Shown: positions 1-8,703 of the stretch, one piece after another
Layout of the letters: the number at the start of each line of letters is the position of its first letter
Position numbering within the stretch: position 1 is the stretch's first letter
Position numbers and translations under genes: made by a program
The notes under the pieces: generated by a model
Databases searched by the model: none
What the model saw: the letters and a program-made list of their open reading frames with translations, nothing else
Told to the model about the DNA's origin: nothing
Assembly: GCF_947499695.1 (NCBI RefSeq)
Contig: NZ_CANMPQ010000002.1
Coordinates: 124,001-188,000 of the forward strand
Direction of reading: 5' to 3'
DNA length: 64,000 bases
Origin: an uncultured Allomuricauda sp.
GTDB lineage: Bacteria > Bacteroidota > Bacteroidia > Flavobacteriales > Flavobacteriaceae

Positions 1-827
1 CTTGGGTTAAGGCAGATATTACGGACATAAGCTCCTTGATGCCCATATTTACGGATGTGGATTATGTTTATCACTGTGCAGCGCTAATTTCATTTAATCC
101 AAAAGACTATCAGGCCCTTGTAAAAACCAATATAGAAGGCACCGCCAACATTGTTAATCTTTGTTTGGAACACAATGTGAAAAAGCTTTGTTACGTAAGC
201 ACAATAGCCGCCATCGGACCAAGTATCAAAGGGCAGATTACGGATGAAGAAAATGAATGGAACGAATCCAGTGTCTCAGTTTACGGCCTCACCAAACACG
301 ATGCAGAACTTGAGGTTTGGCGCGGGTCGCAGGAAGGACTTTCAGTAGTAGCAGTGAATCCAGGGGTAGTTCTTGGTCCAGGTTTTTGGCATTCCGGAAG
401 CGGAACATTTTTCAAATATGTATCAAAAGAGAAAAAGAATTACTTTCCGGGAGGGACAGGTTTTGTTTCCATTAATGATGTCACCAACGCCATGATTTCC
501 CTAATGAACTCCGATGTTGTAAGGGAGCGATTCATTTTGGTCAGTGGAAATCTTTCTTTTCGCGTACTTTTTCAAAAAATAGCTTCAAGTTTGAACGTAA
601 AGGCTCCGACCAAACCCCTTCCATTTTGGTTATTGGAAGTCCTCTGGCGAATTGATTGGTTGCGAAGCAACTGGTTCGGAAAGAGAAGAAAACTTACCAA
701 AAACATGGTTAAAGGGCTGTATCAGCAGGAAACTTACAGCAACAATAAAATCAAGAAGGCTATCGATTTTCAGTTTGAAAACTTAGACGAAACCATTGCT
801 TTTTGTTGTGAAAAATTTAAGGCTTAG
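1..827 (+). CDS. NAD(P)-dependent epimerase/dehydratase (SDR), 5' truncated
   Basis: Reading frame is open from base 3, so the gene starts outside the window and the Rossmann GxxGxxG segment is missing. What remains shows an extended-SDR protein: a V-x-H-x-A-A core (VYHCAALISF), a Ser-rich strand (YVSTIAAIG) and the catalytic Tyr-x-x-x-Lys as YGLTK, followed by the VNPGVVLGPG motif typical of atypical/dihydroflavonol-reductase-like SDRs. These enzymes reduce or epimerise a small substrate with NAD(P)H in the cytoplasm; the substrate cannot be read from sequence. The internal ATG at 36 lies within the conserved fold and is not the true start. The 3' end overlaps the convergent lipoprotein gene by 11 bp. 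Confidence 0.85.
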   Translation, partial: WVKADITDISSLMPIFTDVDYVYHCAALISFNPKDYQALVKTNIEGTANIVNLCLEHNVKKLCYVSTIAAIGPSIKGQITDEENEWNESSVSVYGLTKHDAELEVWRGSQEGLSVVAVNPGVVLGPGFWHSGSGTFFKYVSKEKKNYFPGGTGFVSINDVTNAMISLMNSDVVRERFILVSGNLSFRVLFQKIASSLNVKAPTKPLPFWLLEVLWRIDWLRSNWFGKRRKLTKNMVKGLYQQETYSNNKIKKAIDFQFENLDETIAFCCEKFKA

Positions 828-1242
828 AGGTTTTGTCCCCTGCTGCGTCTACAATGGAATCCCTTTTCTTTTCCTGGGCCTTTCTAACACTATCGTTTCG
901 TTTCTGGACAATATGTTCCAAGTCGGCTGATTCTTTCTCCAACAACGCCTCCACTTTTTCATAAATGGATTGGTATTCCAGCGGTAATGAGGCATAATAA
1001 AGATCACTCTTTGCAAATTGAGCACTATCAATGTCATGCTGCTGATATAGAAAATCCATAATTCTTATGTCATGGAGCTCCAAGGCAGCCTTATAGGAAG
1101 ATTTGGTAGCATTGAGCAAAGCCAAATCATGTAATATAGTGACCATCTTTTCCTTTGGAATAAGGTTTTCCGGTTCTTCCACAACTTTTTCATTGCAAGA
1201 GAACAATCCTAAAACCAAAAAGAATATAATGAACCGCTTCAT
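817..1242 (-). CDS. DUF4296 lipoprotein
   Basis: 141 aa with a short hydrophobic signal ending in a lipobox (LGLFSC), so it is predicted to be lipid-anchored after signal peptidase II cleavage. The body (PKEKMVTILHDLALLNATKS, then helices ending in a Lys/Arg/Glu-rich tail) matches the small Bacteroidota family DUF4296, whose function is unknown. It is the last gene of a minus-strand run after the glycosyltransferase and dihydroorotase-like gene, with only 3 bp between it and the latter, so co-transcription is likely. Its 3' end overlaps the SDR gene tail-to-tail. Confidence 0.8.
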   Translation of the reverse strand: MKRFIIFFLVLGLFSCNEKVVEEPENLIPKEKMVTILHDLALLNATKSSYKAALELHDIRIMDFLYQQHDIDSAQFAKSDLYYASLPLEYQSIYEKVEALLEKESADLEHIVQKRNDSVRKAQEKKRDSIVDAAGDKTSKP

Positions 1243-1245
1243 ATT

Positions 1246-2580
1246 TTATCTATCAAAGGTGAGTCGTTTTGCATGCCTCTCCTCAGAAAAGTTTCCGAGT
1301 TCATACGCTAAATGACCATTGACAAAAGTACGCACCACTTCCGAGCCAAAAGTAACACCTTCAAAGGGCGACCAACCGCATTTATACAAAATATTAGCTT
1401 TTTTAACTTCGTTTTGGGTGTTTCGTTTCACCTGGACCAAATCTGCATAGTATCCTTCCTTGATATATCCACGTCTATCCAAATCAAATAACTTAGCCGG
1501 ATTATGGCACATTTTCTCCACAATTTTCTCAAGGGAAATAATTCCTTCCTCCTCTTTTTGGAGCATAGCTAAAAGCGCATGCTGAACCAATGGACCACCT
1601 GAAGGTGCTTTTGTATATGGATTGTTTTTTTCATCCACGGTATGCGGTGCATGATCGGTGGCAATCACATCGATTCTGTCATCTAAAAGTGCATCCCAAA
1701 GTTTTTCGCGGTCGGTTTTTGTTTTTACCGCCGGATTCCACTTGATCAAAGTACCTTTTTTTGCATAATCTTCATCAGAGAACCAAAGGTGATGTATACA
1801 TACTTCCGAGGTAATCTTTTTTTCTTCCAATGGAATTTCGTTGGTAAACAAGTCAGTCTCGATACCCGTTGAAAGATGAAATACATGTAATCTTGCCCCG
1901 GTTTTTTTGGCCAAGGCAATCGCCTTTGACGATGACAAATAACAGGCTTCTTCGCTTCTAATAATAGGATGCAGTTCTACTGGGATATCATCCCCATACT
2001 TTTCCTGATATTTTGCCAAATTCGTTCTTATGGTTGATTCATCTTCACAATGCGTGGAAATAACCATTTCGGTATTCTTGAAGATTTTTTCAAGTACTTC
2101 TTCATTATCAACCAACATATTGCCGGTAGAAGAACCCAAAAACAACTTTACCCCAGAGCATGCATTTTTATCCAATTTTTTTAGTTCTTCCAAATTATCA
2201 TTGGTTCCACCAAACAAAAAAGAATAGTTCGCGAAAGAACTCTTGGAAGCTATGGAATGCTTTTCCTCCAATTTTTCAATAGTGGTGGTCTGAGGATTCG
2301 TGTTGGGCTGCTCCATAAAAGTGGTGATTCCACCAGCTATCGCAGCTCGACTTTCGGAAGCAATATTACCTTTATGGGTAAGCCCTGGTTCCCTAAAGTG
2401 TACTTGATCATCGATAACTCCTGGCAACAAAAGATTTCCTTCCAAATCAATTGTTTTTGCATGCGCATCGGATATGTTGTTATCTAATTTGGCTATAAAA
2501 TCACCATCTAGCAGTATATCAGTTTCAAAGATTTTATTCTCGTTAACTACTGTGGCGTTTTTTAAGAGGGTCTTCGGCAT
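1246..2580 (-). CDS. pyrC: dihydroorotase (amidohydrolase family)
   Basis: 444 aa, the usual length for a class I dihydroorotase, which closes carbamoyl-aspartate to dihydroorotate in pyrimidine synthesis. Visible signatures: LLLPGVIDDQVHFREPGL near residue 52, the carbamylated-lysine segment GVKLFLGSSTGNML, STHCEDE, LHVFHLSTG and the Asp-bearing IATDHAPH. The first metal-binding pair is normally His-x-His; here it reads Gln-Val-His. This substitution is, as far as I recall, common in flavobacterial copies, but it makes activity uncertain, and allantoinase/dihydropyrimidinase-like roles are alternatives. The ATG overlaps the upstream gene's stop by one base, so the two are translationally coupled. 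Confidence 0.85.
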   Translation of the reverse strand: MPKTLLKNATVVNENKIFETDILLDGDFIAKLDNNISDAHAKTIDLEGNLLLPGVIDDQVHFREPGLTHKGNIASESRAAIAGGITTFMEQPNTNPQTTTIEKLEEKHSIASKSSFANYSFLFGGTNDNLEELKKLDKNACSGVKLFLGSSTGNMLVDNEEVLEKIFKNTEMVISTHCEDESTIRTNLAKYQEKYGDDIPVELHPIIRSEEACYLSSSKAIALAKKTGARLHVFHLSTGIETDLFTNEIPLEEKKITSEVCIHHLWFSDEDYAKKGTLIKWNPAVKTKTDREKLWDALLDDRIDVIATDHAPHTVDEKNNPYTKAPSGGPLVQHALLAMLQKEEEGIISLEKIVEKMCHNPAKLFDLDRRGYIKEGYYADLVQVKRNTQNEVKKANILYKCGWSPFEGVTFGSEVVRTFVNGHLAYELGNFSEERHAKRLTFDR

Positions 2581-3311
2581 TATAAAAAACTCTTTTTGAA
2601 AAATATACTTCTAAACTTCATTGCAATTACACCAAATATGGCTTCACGGATAATTGCAGAATTCATTTTTGATTTTCCATTGATTCTATCCGTGAAAATG
2701 ATGGAAACCTCATCAATCCTAAAGCCTTTGAGGTGTGCCCGGTATTTCATTTCAATTTGAAACGCATAGCCAATAAAACGGACCGCGTCCAAATTAATGG
2801 CTTCCAAAACTTTTCTATTATAACAGATGAAGCCTGCGGTGGGGTCGTGAACCCGCATGCCCGTGATGATCTTTACATAAAATGATGCCCCATAAGACAG
2901 CAATATTCTAAATAAGGGCCAGTTAACGACGTTCACACCCTTTTTATACCTGGATCCAACGGCAACATCGGCTCCATTTAGACAGGCGCGATGTAGCCGT
3001 GATAAATCGGCTGGGCGATGCGAAAAATCTGCATCCATTTCAAAGATGTATTCATAATCTCGCTGCAATGCCCATTTAAAACCATGAATGTATGCCGTTC
3101 CTAAACCGGATTTCTCCTTTCGCACCTCAAGAAAAAGGCGATCAGAAAATTGGTCTTGTAACTTTCGAACATTTTCGGCGGTACCATCAGGAGAATTATC
3201 ATCCACAACGAGTACGTGAAAGTCCTTTTTTAAATCAAAAACTGTTTTGATAATAGCCTCAATGTTCTCAATTTCATTGAAAGTCGGTATAATCACCAGG
3301 CCGTCTGCCAT
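2580..3311 (-). CDS. polyprenol-phosphate mannosyltransferase-like GT2
   Basis: 243 aa family-2 glycosyltransferase. The N-terminus LVIIPTFNEIENIEAII and VVDDNSPDGTAE are the nucleotide-sugar-binding hallmarks of dolichol-phosphate mannose synthases, followed by FEMDADFSHRPADL (DxD-like metal site) and the acceptor segment RYKKG. It probably transfers a sugar from a nucleotide donor to a polyprenyl phosphate at the inner face of the membrane. No C-terminal membrane domain is present, as in the short Dpm1 type. It starts the minus-strand operon with the dihydroorotase-like gene. The divergent GT39 gene is a plausible user of the polyprenyl-phosphate sugar; that link is inference from position. 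Confidence 0.85.
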   Translation of the reverse strand: MADGLVIIPTFNEIENIEAIIKTVFDLKKDFHVLVVDDNSPDGTAENVRKLQDQFSDRLFLEVRKEKSGLGTAYIHGFKWALQRDYEYIFEMDADFSHRPADLSRLHRACLNGADVAVGSRYKKGVNVVNWPLFRILLSYGASFYVKIITGMRVHDPTAGFICYNRKVLEAINLDAVRFIGYAFQIEMKYRAHLKGFRIDEVSIIFTDRINGKSKMNSAIIREAIFGVIAMKFRSIFFKKSFL

Positions 3312-3404
3312 CCGTTAAAGATTAGAAGCGCTAAAATACGGTTTTCTCTTTTGTCTATTGTCGTTACTCTATGCTTTAATCGCTACGCTATAATTCAATA
3401 TTTG

Positions 3405-3412
3405 TAACTTTG
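3405..3412 (+). promoter_or_regulatory. Bacteroidota -7 box for the GT39 gene
   Basis: TAACTTTG fits the Bacteroidota TAnnTTTG consensus exactly and lies 21 bp before the ATG at 3434. Its last three bases are the TTG that opens the longest reading frame, which argues that the TTG is promoter and not a start codon. No clear -33 TTG was found at the expected distance. Confidence 0.5.
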
Positions 3413-3433
3413 CGCCATCTAAAAATCCATTTG

Positions 3434-5098
3434 ATGATTCAAAAGTTTCCCAGACTTTTTCTTGTTCTTCTGGCCATTCTTTTTGTTCTCAACCTTGTAC
3501 AAAGCTATTTTACCGAGCTTATTTACGACGAAGCATACTATTGGTACTACGCGCAACAGTTGGATTGGGGTTATTTTGACCACCCTCCGATGGTTGCCTT
3601 TTTAATCAAGCTTAGCAGTCTTTTTTTTGATGGAGAGCTTGGGGTTCGCTTTATGAGTTGTTTACTTTCAGCAGGAACCTACTCCTTTTTGTGGTTACTT
3701 ATTGACAATTCTAAGAAGAAAGATTATATAGTTCATTTTTTCCTGTTGTTGTTCTCAATGACCTTGATGAATGCCTATGGATTTTTGACCTTACCCGATA
3801 CTCCCCTCTTGTTTTTTACAGCCTTTTTCTTGTGGCTATACAAACGTTTTTTGCAACAGCCTACCATTTTAATTTCTGTTTTGTTAGGAGTTGCAATGGC
3901 TGCTTTGATGTACAGTAAGTATCACGCGGTATTGGTCATACTATTTGTATTTCTTTCCAATTTTAAATTAATCGGAAATGGTCGGGCATGGCTAGCAGTG
4001 ATTATTGCTTTGATATGTTACACACCTCATTTCCTTTGGTTGTATGAACATGACTTTGTTTCTATAAAATACCATCTTTTTGAAAGGCCCAACCAAGCCT
4101 ATTCGTTTGAAAAATTCACATTGGGCTACCTCATAAATCTAGTTGCCATTTTCGGGCTGCTATTTTATTGGGTTTATCTATCCCTGATCAAGACCAAGGC
4201 GGCATCTGATAAGTTTACCAGAGCACTGAAATTCTTGGTGTTTGGCGTGCTTATTTTCTTTTTTGTCTCGAGTTTTAACAGACGGGTACAAACACAATGG
4301 ATTATTGTGATTTCGATTCCCATGGCCGTACTTGCATTCAATCACCTTTTGGAAAATGCCAAAAGCAGAAAATGGATGTATCGCATTGGTATTGTCAGCT
4401 TGGTTATCTTGCTTTATGCTCGAGCTTGGTTAATCCATCAACCTTTGGTTCCTTTATTATTTGAAACACATGGAAATAAGGAATGGGTCAAAACATTGAA
4501 GGCCAAAGCAGAAGGGGTGCCCATTGTTTTTGAAAACTCGTATCGCAGCGCATCGATGTACAAGTTTTATTCGGAAGATGACTCCTTTTCCTTTAATAAT
4601 GTTTGGGGGGAACGGAAAAATCAATATTCCATTGATGATGCGGAAGAACTGATGAGGAATAAACGTATTCTTTATGTAACTAAATATCGAAAAAGCGGAG
4701 ATGTTTCATACGTCTATCCAGATGGCACTGTATTTTATGGTGTTTTTATGGACAATTTCCAGTCCTATCGCAAATTGCAATGTTTTGTAGAATTGTCTCC
4801 TGATTCCAGTTCACACATTTTGAAGGTTTTCAATCCATATTCCTTCGATGTTCCGCTAGACGAATTGAGCTACAAGGTGGCTTATTCTAACAAATACAAA
4901 CAAGTGAAACAATTATTGCCTGTTGATGTGAAACTTCAGCAAAACGAGCAATTTTTGTTAAAACCAAAAGATACAGCGTACTATAACATTAAATTACCCA
5001 AGCCAACAATTGAGAATCCTGGATATTTCAGAATTGGCATATCAGAAAATGGCTTACTCCCAGGACTCAATGGCGAACCAGTTAAAGTAACTCAATGA
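3434..5098 (+). CDS. family 39 (ArnT/PMT-like) membrane glycosyltransferase
   Basis: 554 aa from the ATG at 3434; the in-frame TTG at 3410 sits inside a -7 promoter box. The first periplasmic loop carries the GT39 signature, LIYDEAYYWYYAQQL followed by YFDHPPM, with the Asp-Glu pair after transmembrane segment 1 that acts in catalysis. About nine to eleven hydrophobic segments follow, then a soluble C-terminal domain from about residue 345. Such enzymes move a sugar from a polyprenyl-phosphate donor onto lipid or protein at the outer face of the inner membrane. The divergent polyprenol-phosphate glycosyltransferase could make its donor. The stop overlaps the next ATG by 4 bp. Confidence 0.85.
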   Translation: MIQKFPRLFLVLLAILFVLNLVQSYFTELIYDEAYYWYYAQQLDWGYFDHPPMVAFLIKLSSLFFDGELGVRFMSCLLSAGTYSFLWLLIDNSKKKDYIVHFFLLLFSMTLMNAYGFLTLPDTPLLFFTAFFLWLYKRFLQQPTILISVLLGVAMAALMYSKYHAVLVILFVFLSNFKLIGNGRAWLAVIIALICYTPHFLWLYEHDFVSIKYHLFERPNQAYSFEKFTLGYLINLVAIFGLLFYWVYLSLIKTKAASDKFTRALKFLVFGVLIFFFVSSFNRRVQTQWIIVISIPMAVLAFNHLLENAKSRKWMYRIGIVSLVILLYARAWLIHQPLVPLLFETHGNKEWVKTLKAKAEGVPIVFENSYRSASMYKFYSEDDSFSFNNVWGERKNQYSIDDAEELMRNKRILYVTKYRKSGDVSYVYPDGTVFYGVFMDNFQSYRKLQCFVELSPDSSSHILKVFNPYSFDVPLDELSYKVAYSNKYKQVKQLLPVDVKLQQNEQFLLKPKDTAYYNIKLPKPTIENPGYFRIGISENGLLPGLNGEPVKVTQ

Positions 5099-5748
5099 AC
5101 CCAATATATAAGGTAGTAGATTCCATGGATTGGATGACAATAGTACTCTTTTTGAGTATGGTAATACTCGCTTTGGGAAAGTATCTTTTTCAGGGTAGGT
5201 TTCTGAACTTCATCATCCTTCCCTTCAACAATAGGTATGTAGTGCTTCATAGTAAGAAAGGTCGGTTATTGAACTGGTTCCATATTATGCTAACATTATT
5301 TCAGTTAATCAATTTTTCACTATTTCTTTTTTTGGTGATACAGAGCTTTTTTGGCGCCGATGAAGACCCTTTGCTAGCATTTTTTGTGATTATGGGAGTC
5401 GTGGTACTTTTCCAGTTGGTCAAATTGGCCCTTCAATTGGTTAAGGGCTATGTTTTTAATACGCAAAGCCTGATTGCCGAACTTCTTTTTAATAAAACCT
5501 CCTACCTTAACTACAGCAGCCTTATAATGTTTGTGGCGAATGTGGTTCTCATTTACATTGCTAGCAGCTCCAAAATTGTATTTTATGTGGCTTTTATCTT
5601 AATTGTTTCGATAAATGCCATAGGATTTATCAAGCTGTTGAAGAACTATCAAAAAGCCATAGTCCCCAATTTATTCTATTTTATTTTGTACCTTTGCACA
5701 CTCGAAATTGCACCCCTAGTGATAGTTGGAACCTATCTAAAAGATTGA
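5095..5748 (+). CDS. DUF4271 integral membrane protein
   Basis: 217 aa with about six transmembrane helices and little else; the pattern (ILPFNNRYVVLHSKKGRLL between helices 1 and 2) is that of DUF4271, a Bacteroidota family of unknown function that typically sits immediately upstream of the uroporphyrinogen-III synthase gene, as here. It overlaps the GT39 gene by an ATGA junction and ends 6 bp before hemD, so the three are probably one transcript. A role in tetrapyrrole synthesis is only suggested by the conserved neighbourhood. Confidence 0.8.
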   Translation: MNPIYKVVDSMDWMTIVLFLSMVILALGKYLFQGRFLNFIILPFNNRYVVLHSKKGRLLNWFHIMLTLFQLINFSLFLFLVIQSFFGADEDPLLAFFVIMGVVVLFQLVKLALQLVKGYVFNTQSLIAELLFNKTSYLNYSSLIMFVANVVLIYIASSSKIVFYVAFILIVSINAIGFIKLLKNYQKAIVPNLFYFILYLCTLEIAPLVIVGTYLKD

Positions 5749-5754
5749 AAGCTT

Positions 5755-6498
5755 ATGAAAGTAAAGACAATTTTGGTTTCCCAACCTGAACCTAAAATCG
5801 AAAATTCCCCTTATTCACGTTTGATTGAAAAAGAGAAGGTAAAAGTAGATTTTAGACCTTTTATACATGTTGAAGGAGTTGAAGCCAAAAGTGTAAGGCA
5901 GCAAAAAATTGACCTTAACAATTTTACCGCCATAGTTCTTACCAGCAGAAATTCGGTAGACCATTTTTTTAGAATTGCAGAGGAAATGCGCTTCAAGGTT
6001 CCTGATACCATGAAGTATTTCTGCCAATCGGAAGCCGTTGCTTATTACCTTCAGAAATATGTTGTTTACCGTAAACGTAAGATATATGTTGGTAAACGCA
6101 CCTTTAATGAATTGGTCCCATTGATCAAGAAATACAAGGACGAAAAATTCCTATTACCATCATCAGACACGCTAAAGGCTACCGTGCCCCAGGCATTGGA
6201 TGAATTGCAGGTTGATTGGACGCGAGGTATATTCTACAAAACCGTAATTAGCGACCTTTCTGACCTCCGCAATGTTTATTATGATGTTTTGGTTTTCTTT
6301 AGCCCATCGGGAATTGAATCCCTTCTAAAGAATTTTCCGGATTTCGAACAAAAAGATACTCGAATCGCCGTATTTGGAAACAGTACCGTAAACGCTGCAA
6401 CCGAAGCCGGTCTTCGAATAGATATTCAAGCTCCGACTCCTGAAACGCCTTCTATGACCATGGCATTACAGAAGTATATTACCAGTGTGAACAAATAA
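5755..6498 (+). CDS. hemD: uroporphyrinogen-III synthase
   Basis: 247 aa, the usual size of HemD, which cyclises hydroxymethylbilane to uroporphyrinogen III in haem synthesis in the cytoplasm. The protein has the two-lobed, weakly conserved HemD pattern: an early VSQPEP strand, AIVLTSRNSVDHFF in lobe 1, and VLVFFSPSGIESLL with IAVFGNSTVNAATEAG and a C-terminal PTPETPSM segment that binds substrate. It is the last gene of the GT39-DUF4271-hemD run and ends just before a strong bidirectional terminator. Confidence 0.85.
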   Translation: MKVKTILVSQPEPKIENSPYSRLIEKEKVKVDFRPFIHVEGVEAKSVRQQKIDLNNFTAIVLTSRNSVDHFFRIAEEMRFKVPDTMKYFCQSEAVAYYLQKYVVYRKRKIYVGKRTFNELVPLIKKYKDEKFLLPSSDTLKATVPQALDELQVDWTRGIFYKTVISDLSDLRNVYYDVLVFFSPSGIESLLKNFPDFEQKDTRIAVFGNSTVNAATEAGLRIDIQAPTPETPSMTMALQKYITSVNK

Positions 6499-6515
6499 CT
6501 TTTTTTAGTTTATAT

Positions 6516-6549
6516 AAAAAAGGCCCGATTCTATGAATCGGGCCTTTTT
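6516..6549. terminator. bidirectional intrinsic terminator between hemD and pckA
   Basis: A perfect 14-bp stem (AAAAAGGCCCGATT / AATCGGGCCTTTTT) with a 6-base loop lies between two convergent genes. The A-tract on one side and the T-tract on the other make it work for both strands, ending hemD on plus and pckA on minus. Confidence 0.9.
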
Positions 6550-6551
6550 GT

Positions 6552-8168
6552 TTAGAAAGCGTATCGCTGTGGGCCTCCACGCCTAATTTCCTCACTGGCG
6601 TAGGCCTCAAATTTCTTGAAGTTTTCCCGAAACGCATTGGTCAACTTAAAAGCTGTGGTATAATATGCCTCATCATCGTTCCATGTTGCTCGCGGACTCA
6701 ACACACGAGTAGGAACTCCTGGACACTCTCTTGGCTGTGCCACTCCAAACACAGAGTGTATATGGTAATTATCATAATTATATAACCCCAGCTCTCCACG
6801 CAATGCAGCACTTATCATAGCTCTGGTATATTTTAATTCCATTCGCTTACCAACACCATAAGGACCTCCTGTCCAACCTGTGTTGATCAACCAGACATCA
6901 ACCCCGGACTCTTGCATTTTATTGCTCAACATTTCGGCATAAACAGCGGGGTGTAATGGCATAAAAGGAGCTCCAAAACAAGCTGAGAAAGAAGGTTGTG
7001 GTTCGACCACACCTGCTTCAGTGCCGGCCACCTTTGCAGTATATCCTGAAATAAAGTGATATGCAGCCTGGGCTGGAGTCAATTTAGATATTGGAGGCAG
7101 TACCCCGAAAGCATCAGCAGTCAAGAAAAAGATGTTTTTCACATTCTTTCCTATTGAGGGAATTTGTATGTTTTCAATATGGCGAATCGGATAACTTACC
7201 CTGGTATTTTGGGTGATGGAAGTATTATTGAAATCGACTTCCCCATTCTCATCCATGATGACGTTCTCCAAAATAGCGCCCTTTTTAATGGCTCCATAAA
7301 TTTCAGGTTCCTTTTCCTTGGAAAGGTCTATAACCTTTGCATAACAACCACCTTCAAAATTGAAAACCGAATTATTAGCGGTCCAACCATGTTCATCATC
7401 TCCAATCAATTTACGGTCAGGGTCGGTTGAAAGCGTTGTTTTACCGGTTCCTGAAAGTCCAAAGAATATTGCAGTGTCTCCGTCCGCCCCAACATTGGCC
7501 GAACAGTGCATCGGTAAAGTGTTCTTAAACACGGGAAGAATAAAATTTAATGCAGAAAAAATTCCCTTTTTTATTTCCCCTGTATATCCTGTGCCTCCTA
7601 TTAAAGCAATCTTTCTAGAAAAGTTTAAAATGGCAAAGTTATGCTGACGTGTGCCATCCTCTTGTGCATTCGCAAGAAAGCCAGGAGCATTCACAACAGT
7701 CCATTCTGGGTCAAATCCTACCAATTCCTCTTCAGTTGGCCTGATAAACATATTGTTCGCAAACATATTGGACCAAGGGTATTCATTAATTACCCGAATA
7801 TTCAGCTTATAATCAGCTTCTGCACAGGCGTAACAATCACGAACAAATAATTCTTTGTCATTTAGATAAGCAATAACCTTATCATACAATTTGTCAAACT
7901 TTGCACTTTCAAAGGGAATATTAATCTTTCCCCACCATACTTTATCCTTGGTTATCTCATCTTCAACAATAAAGCGGTCCATTGGAGATCGTCCAGTAAA
8001 CTCACCGGTATTGACAGCCAAAGCACCTGATGAGGCTTCTTTTCCCATATCTTTTTCAATGGTGGCTGCATGTAAATTGTCTGATGATAGCTGATAATGT
8101 ATACGATTGTGGTCGATTCCATATGCTTTTAACGAAATCGATTTCGTAGTTGGAACAGGCGTACTCAT
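6552..8168 (-). CDS. pckA: phosphoenolpyruvate carboxykinase (ATP)
   Basis: 538 aa, matching the ATP-dependent family (E. coli 540 aa). The kinase P-loop GLSGTGKTTL is at residues 237-246, followed by LIGDDEHGW (Walker-B-like metal site), and an N-terminal substrate segment NTGEFTGRSPMDRF around residues 53-66. It converts oxaloacetate and ATP to PEP, CO2 and ADP, the committing step of gluconeogenesis in the cytoplasm. It is monocistronic: a strong terminator lies 3 bp beyond the stop and its own promoter lies upstream. The start ATG is well placed against the family. Confidence 0.97.
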   Translation of the reverse strand: MSTPVPTTKSISLKAYGIDHNRIHYQLSSDNLHAATIEKDMGKEASSGALAVNTGEFTGRSPMDRFIVEDEITKDKVWWGKINIPFESAKFDKLYDKVIAYLNDKELFVRDCYACAEADYKLNIRVINEYPWSNMFANNMFIRPTEEELVGFDPEWTVVNAPGFLANAQEDGTRQHNFAILNFSRKIALIGGTGYTGEIKKGIFSALNFILPVFKNTLPMHCSANVGADGDTAIFFGLSGTGKTTLSTDPDRKLIGDDEHGWTANNSVFNFEGGCYAKVIDLSKEKEPEIYGAIKKGAILENVIMDENGEVDFNNTSITQNTRVSYPIRHIENIQIPSIGKNVKNIFFLTADAFGVLPPISKLTPAQAAYHFISGYTAKVAGTEAGVVEPQPSFSACFGAPFMPLHPAVYAEMLSNKMQESGVDVWLINTGWTGGPYGVGKRMELKYTRAMISAALRGELGLYNYDNYHIHSVFGVAQPRECPGVPTRVLSPRATWNDDEAYYTTAFKLTNAFRENFKKFEAYASEEIRRGGPQRYAF

Positions 8169-8189
8169 TTAGTTAATTTTAAGTTGGTA

Positions 8190-8208
8190 CAAAACTAGAA
8201 AATCTAGT
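8190..8208 (-). promoter_or_regulatory. pckA promoter with overlapping palindrome
   Basis: On the minus strand TAGTTTTG (8197-8190) matches the TAnnTTTG -7 consensus exactly, 22 bp before the pckA ATG. A perfect 15-bp palindrome, ACTAGA-AAA-TCTAGT, at 8194-8208 overlaps its upstream half, a placement expected for a repressor operator. The regulator is unknown. Confidence 0.5.
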
Positions 8209-8231
8209 CAGTTCCACCTTGAAAAACTTGG

Positions 8232-8624
8232 TTAATTATCTGATTTTTTGGACAAAATATAAAAGCCAAGAAGTGCCCAACCCACAATCAGTATGCTTCC
8301 GCCTATGGGTGTAACGAACCCTATGATTTTGAAATCAAAAGAAGTTAAATCATTTAAGGCCAATGCATAGATGGAAAATGAAAACAAAACGGTGCCAATC
8401 CAAATAAATCGAAAAATCAATTTTCTAGGCTTGACTCCCAGTCCATCCCATATTCCCAAAAACAACAGAAACAAGGCATGGTACATTTGATAACGCACTC
8501 CCGTTTCAAAAGACTCCAAAGAAGTCTCATCAACTATTCTTTCAAGTCCGTGGGCACCAAAAGCGCCAAGAATAATTGCCACCATACCAAAAAGCGTGGC
8601 TGTCATCAAAATTGTTTTGTTCAT
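8232..8624 (-). CDS. DUF423 membrane protein
   Basis: 130 aa with four transmembrane helices. The start MTATLFGMVAIILGAFGAHG and the loop VRYQMYHALFLLF are the recognisable DUF423 (YwdK/YgdD-like) motifs. The molecular function of this widespread inner-membrane family is unknown. It lies between pckA and the divergent saccharopine-reductase gene, with no sign of co-transcription with pckA (63 bp gap that holds the pckA promoter). Confidence 0.9.
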   Translation of the reverse strand: MNKTILMTATLFGMVAIILGAFGAHGLERIVDETSLESFETGVRYQMYHALFLLFLGIWDGLGVKPRKLIFRFIWIGTVLFSFSIYALALNDLTSFDFKIIGFVTPIGGSILIVGWALLGFYILSKKSDN

Positions 8625-8703
8625 AACTTTGTAATCATATTTTTTTAGAAATATAACAATTTGATACTTTAGTGTCCGTTTTAATCAAAAGTAACTAAAA
8701 CGC

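Noticed and set aside
3410..3433. TTG start eight codons upstream of the GT39 gene's ATG
   Set aside because: The TTG is the end of a TAACTTTG -7 box, so it would lie upstream of the transcript start.
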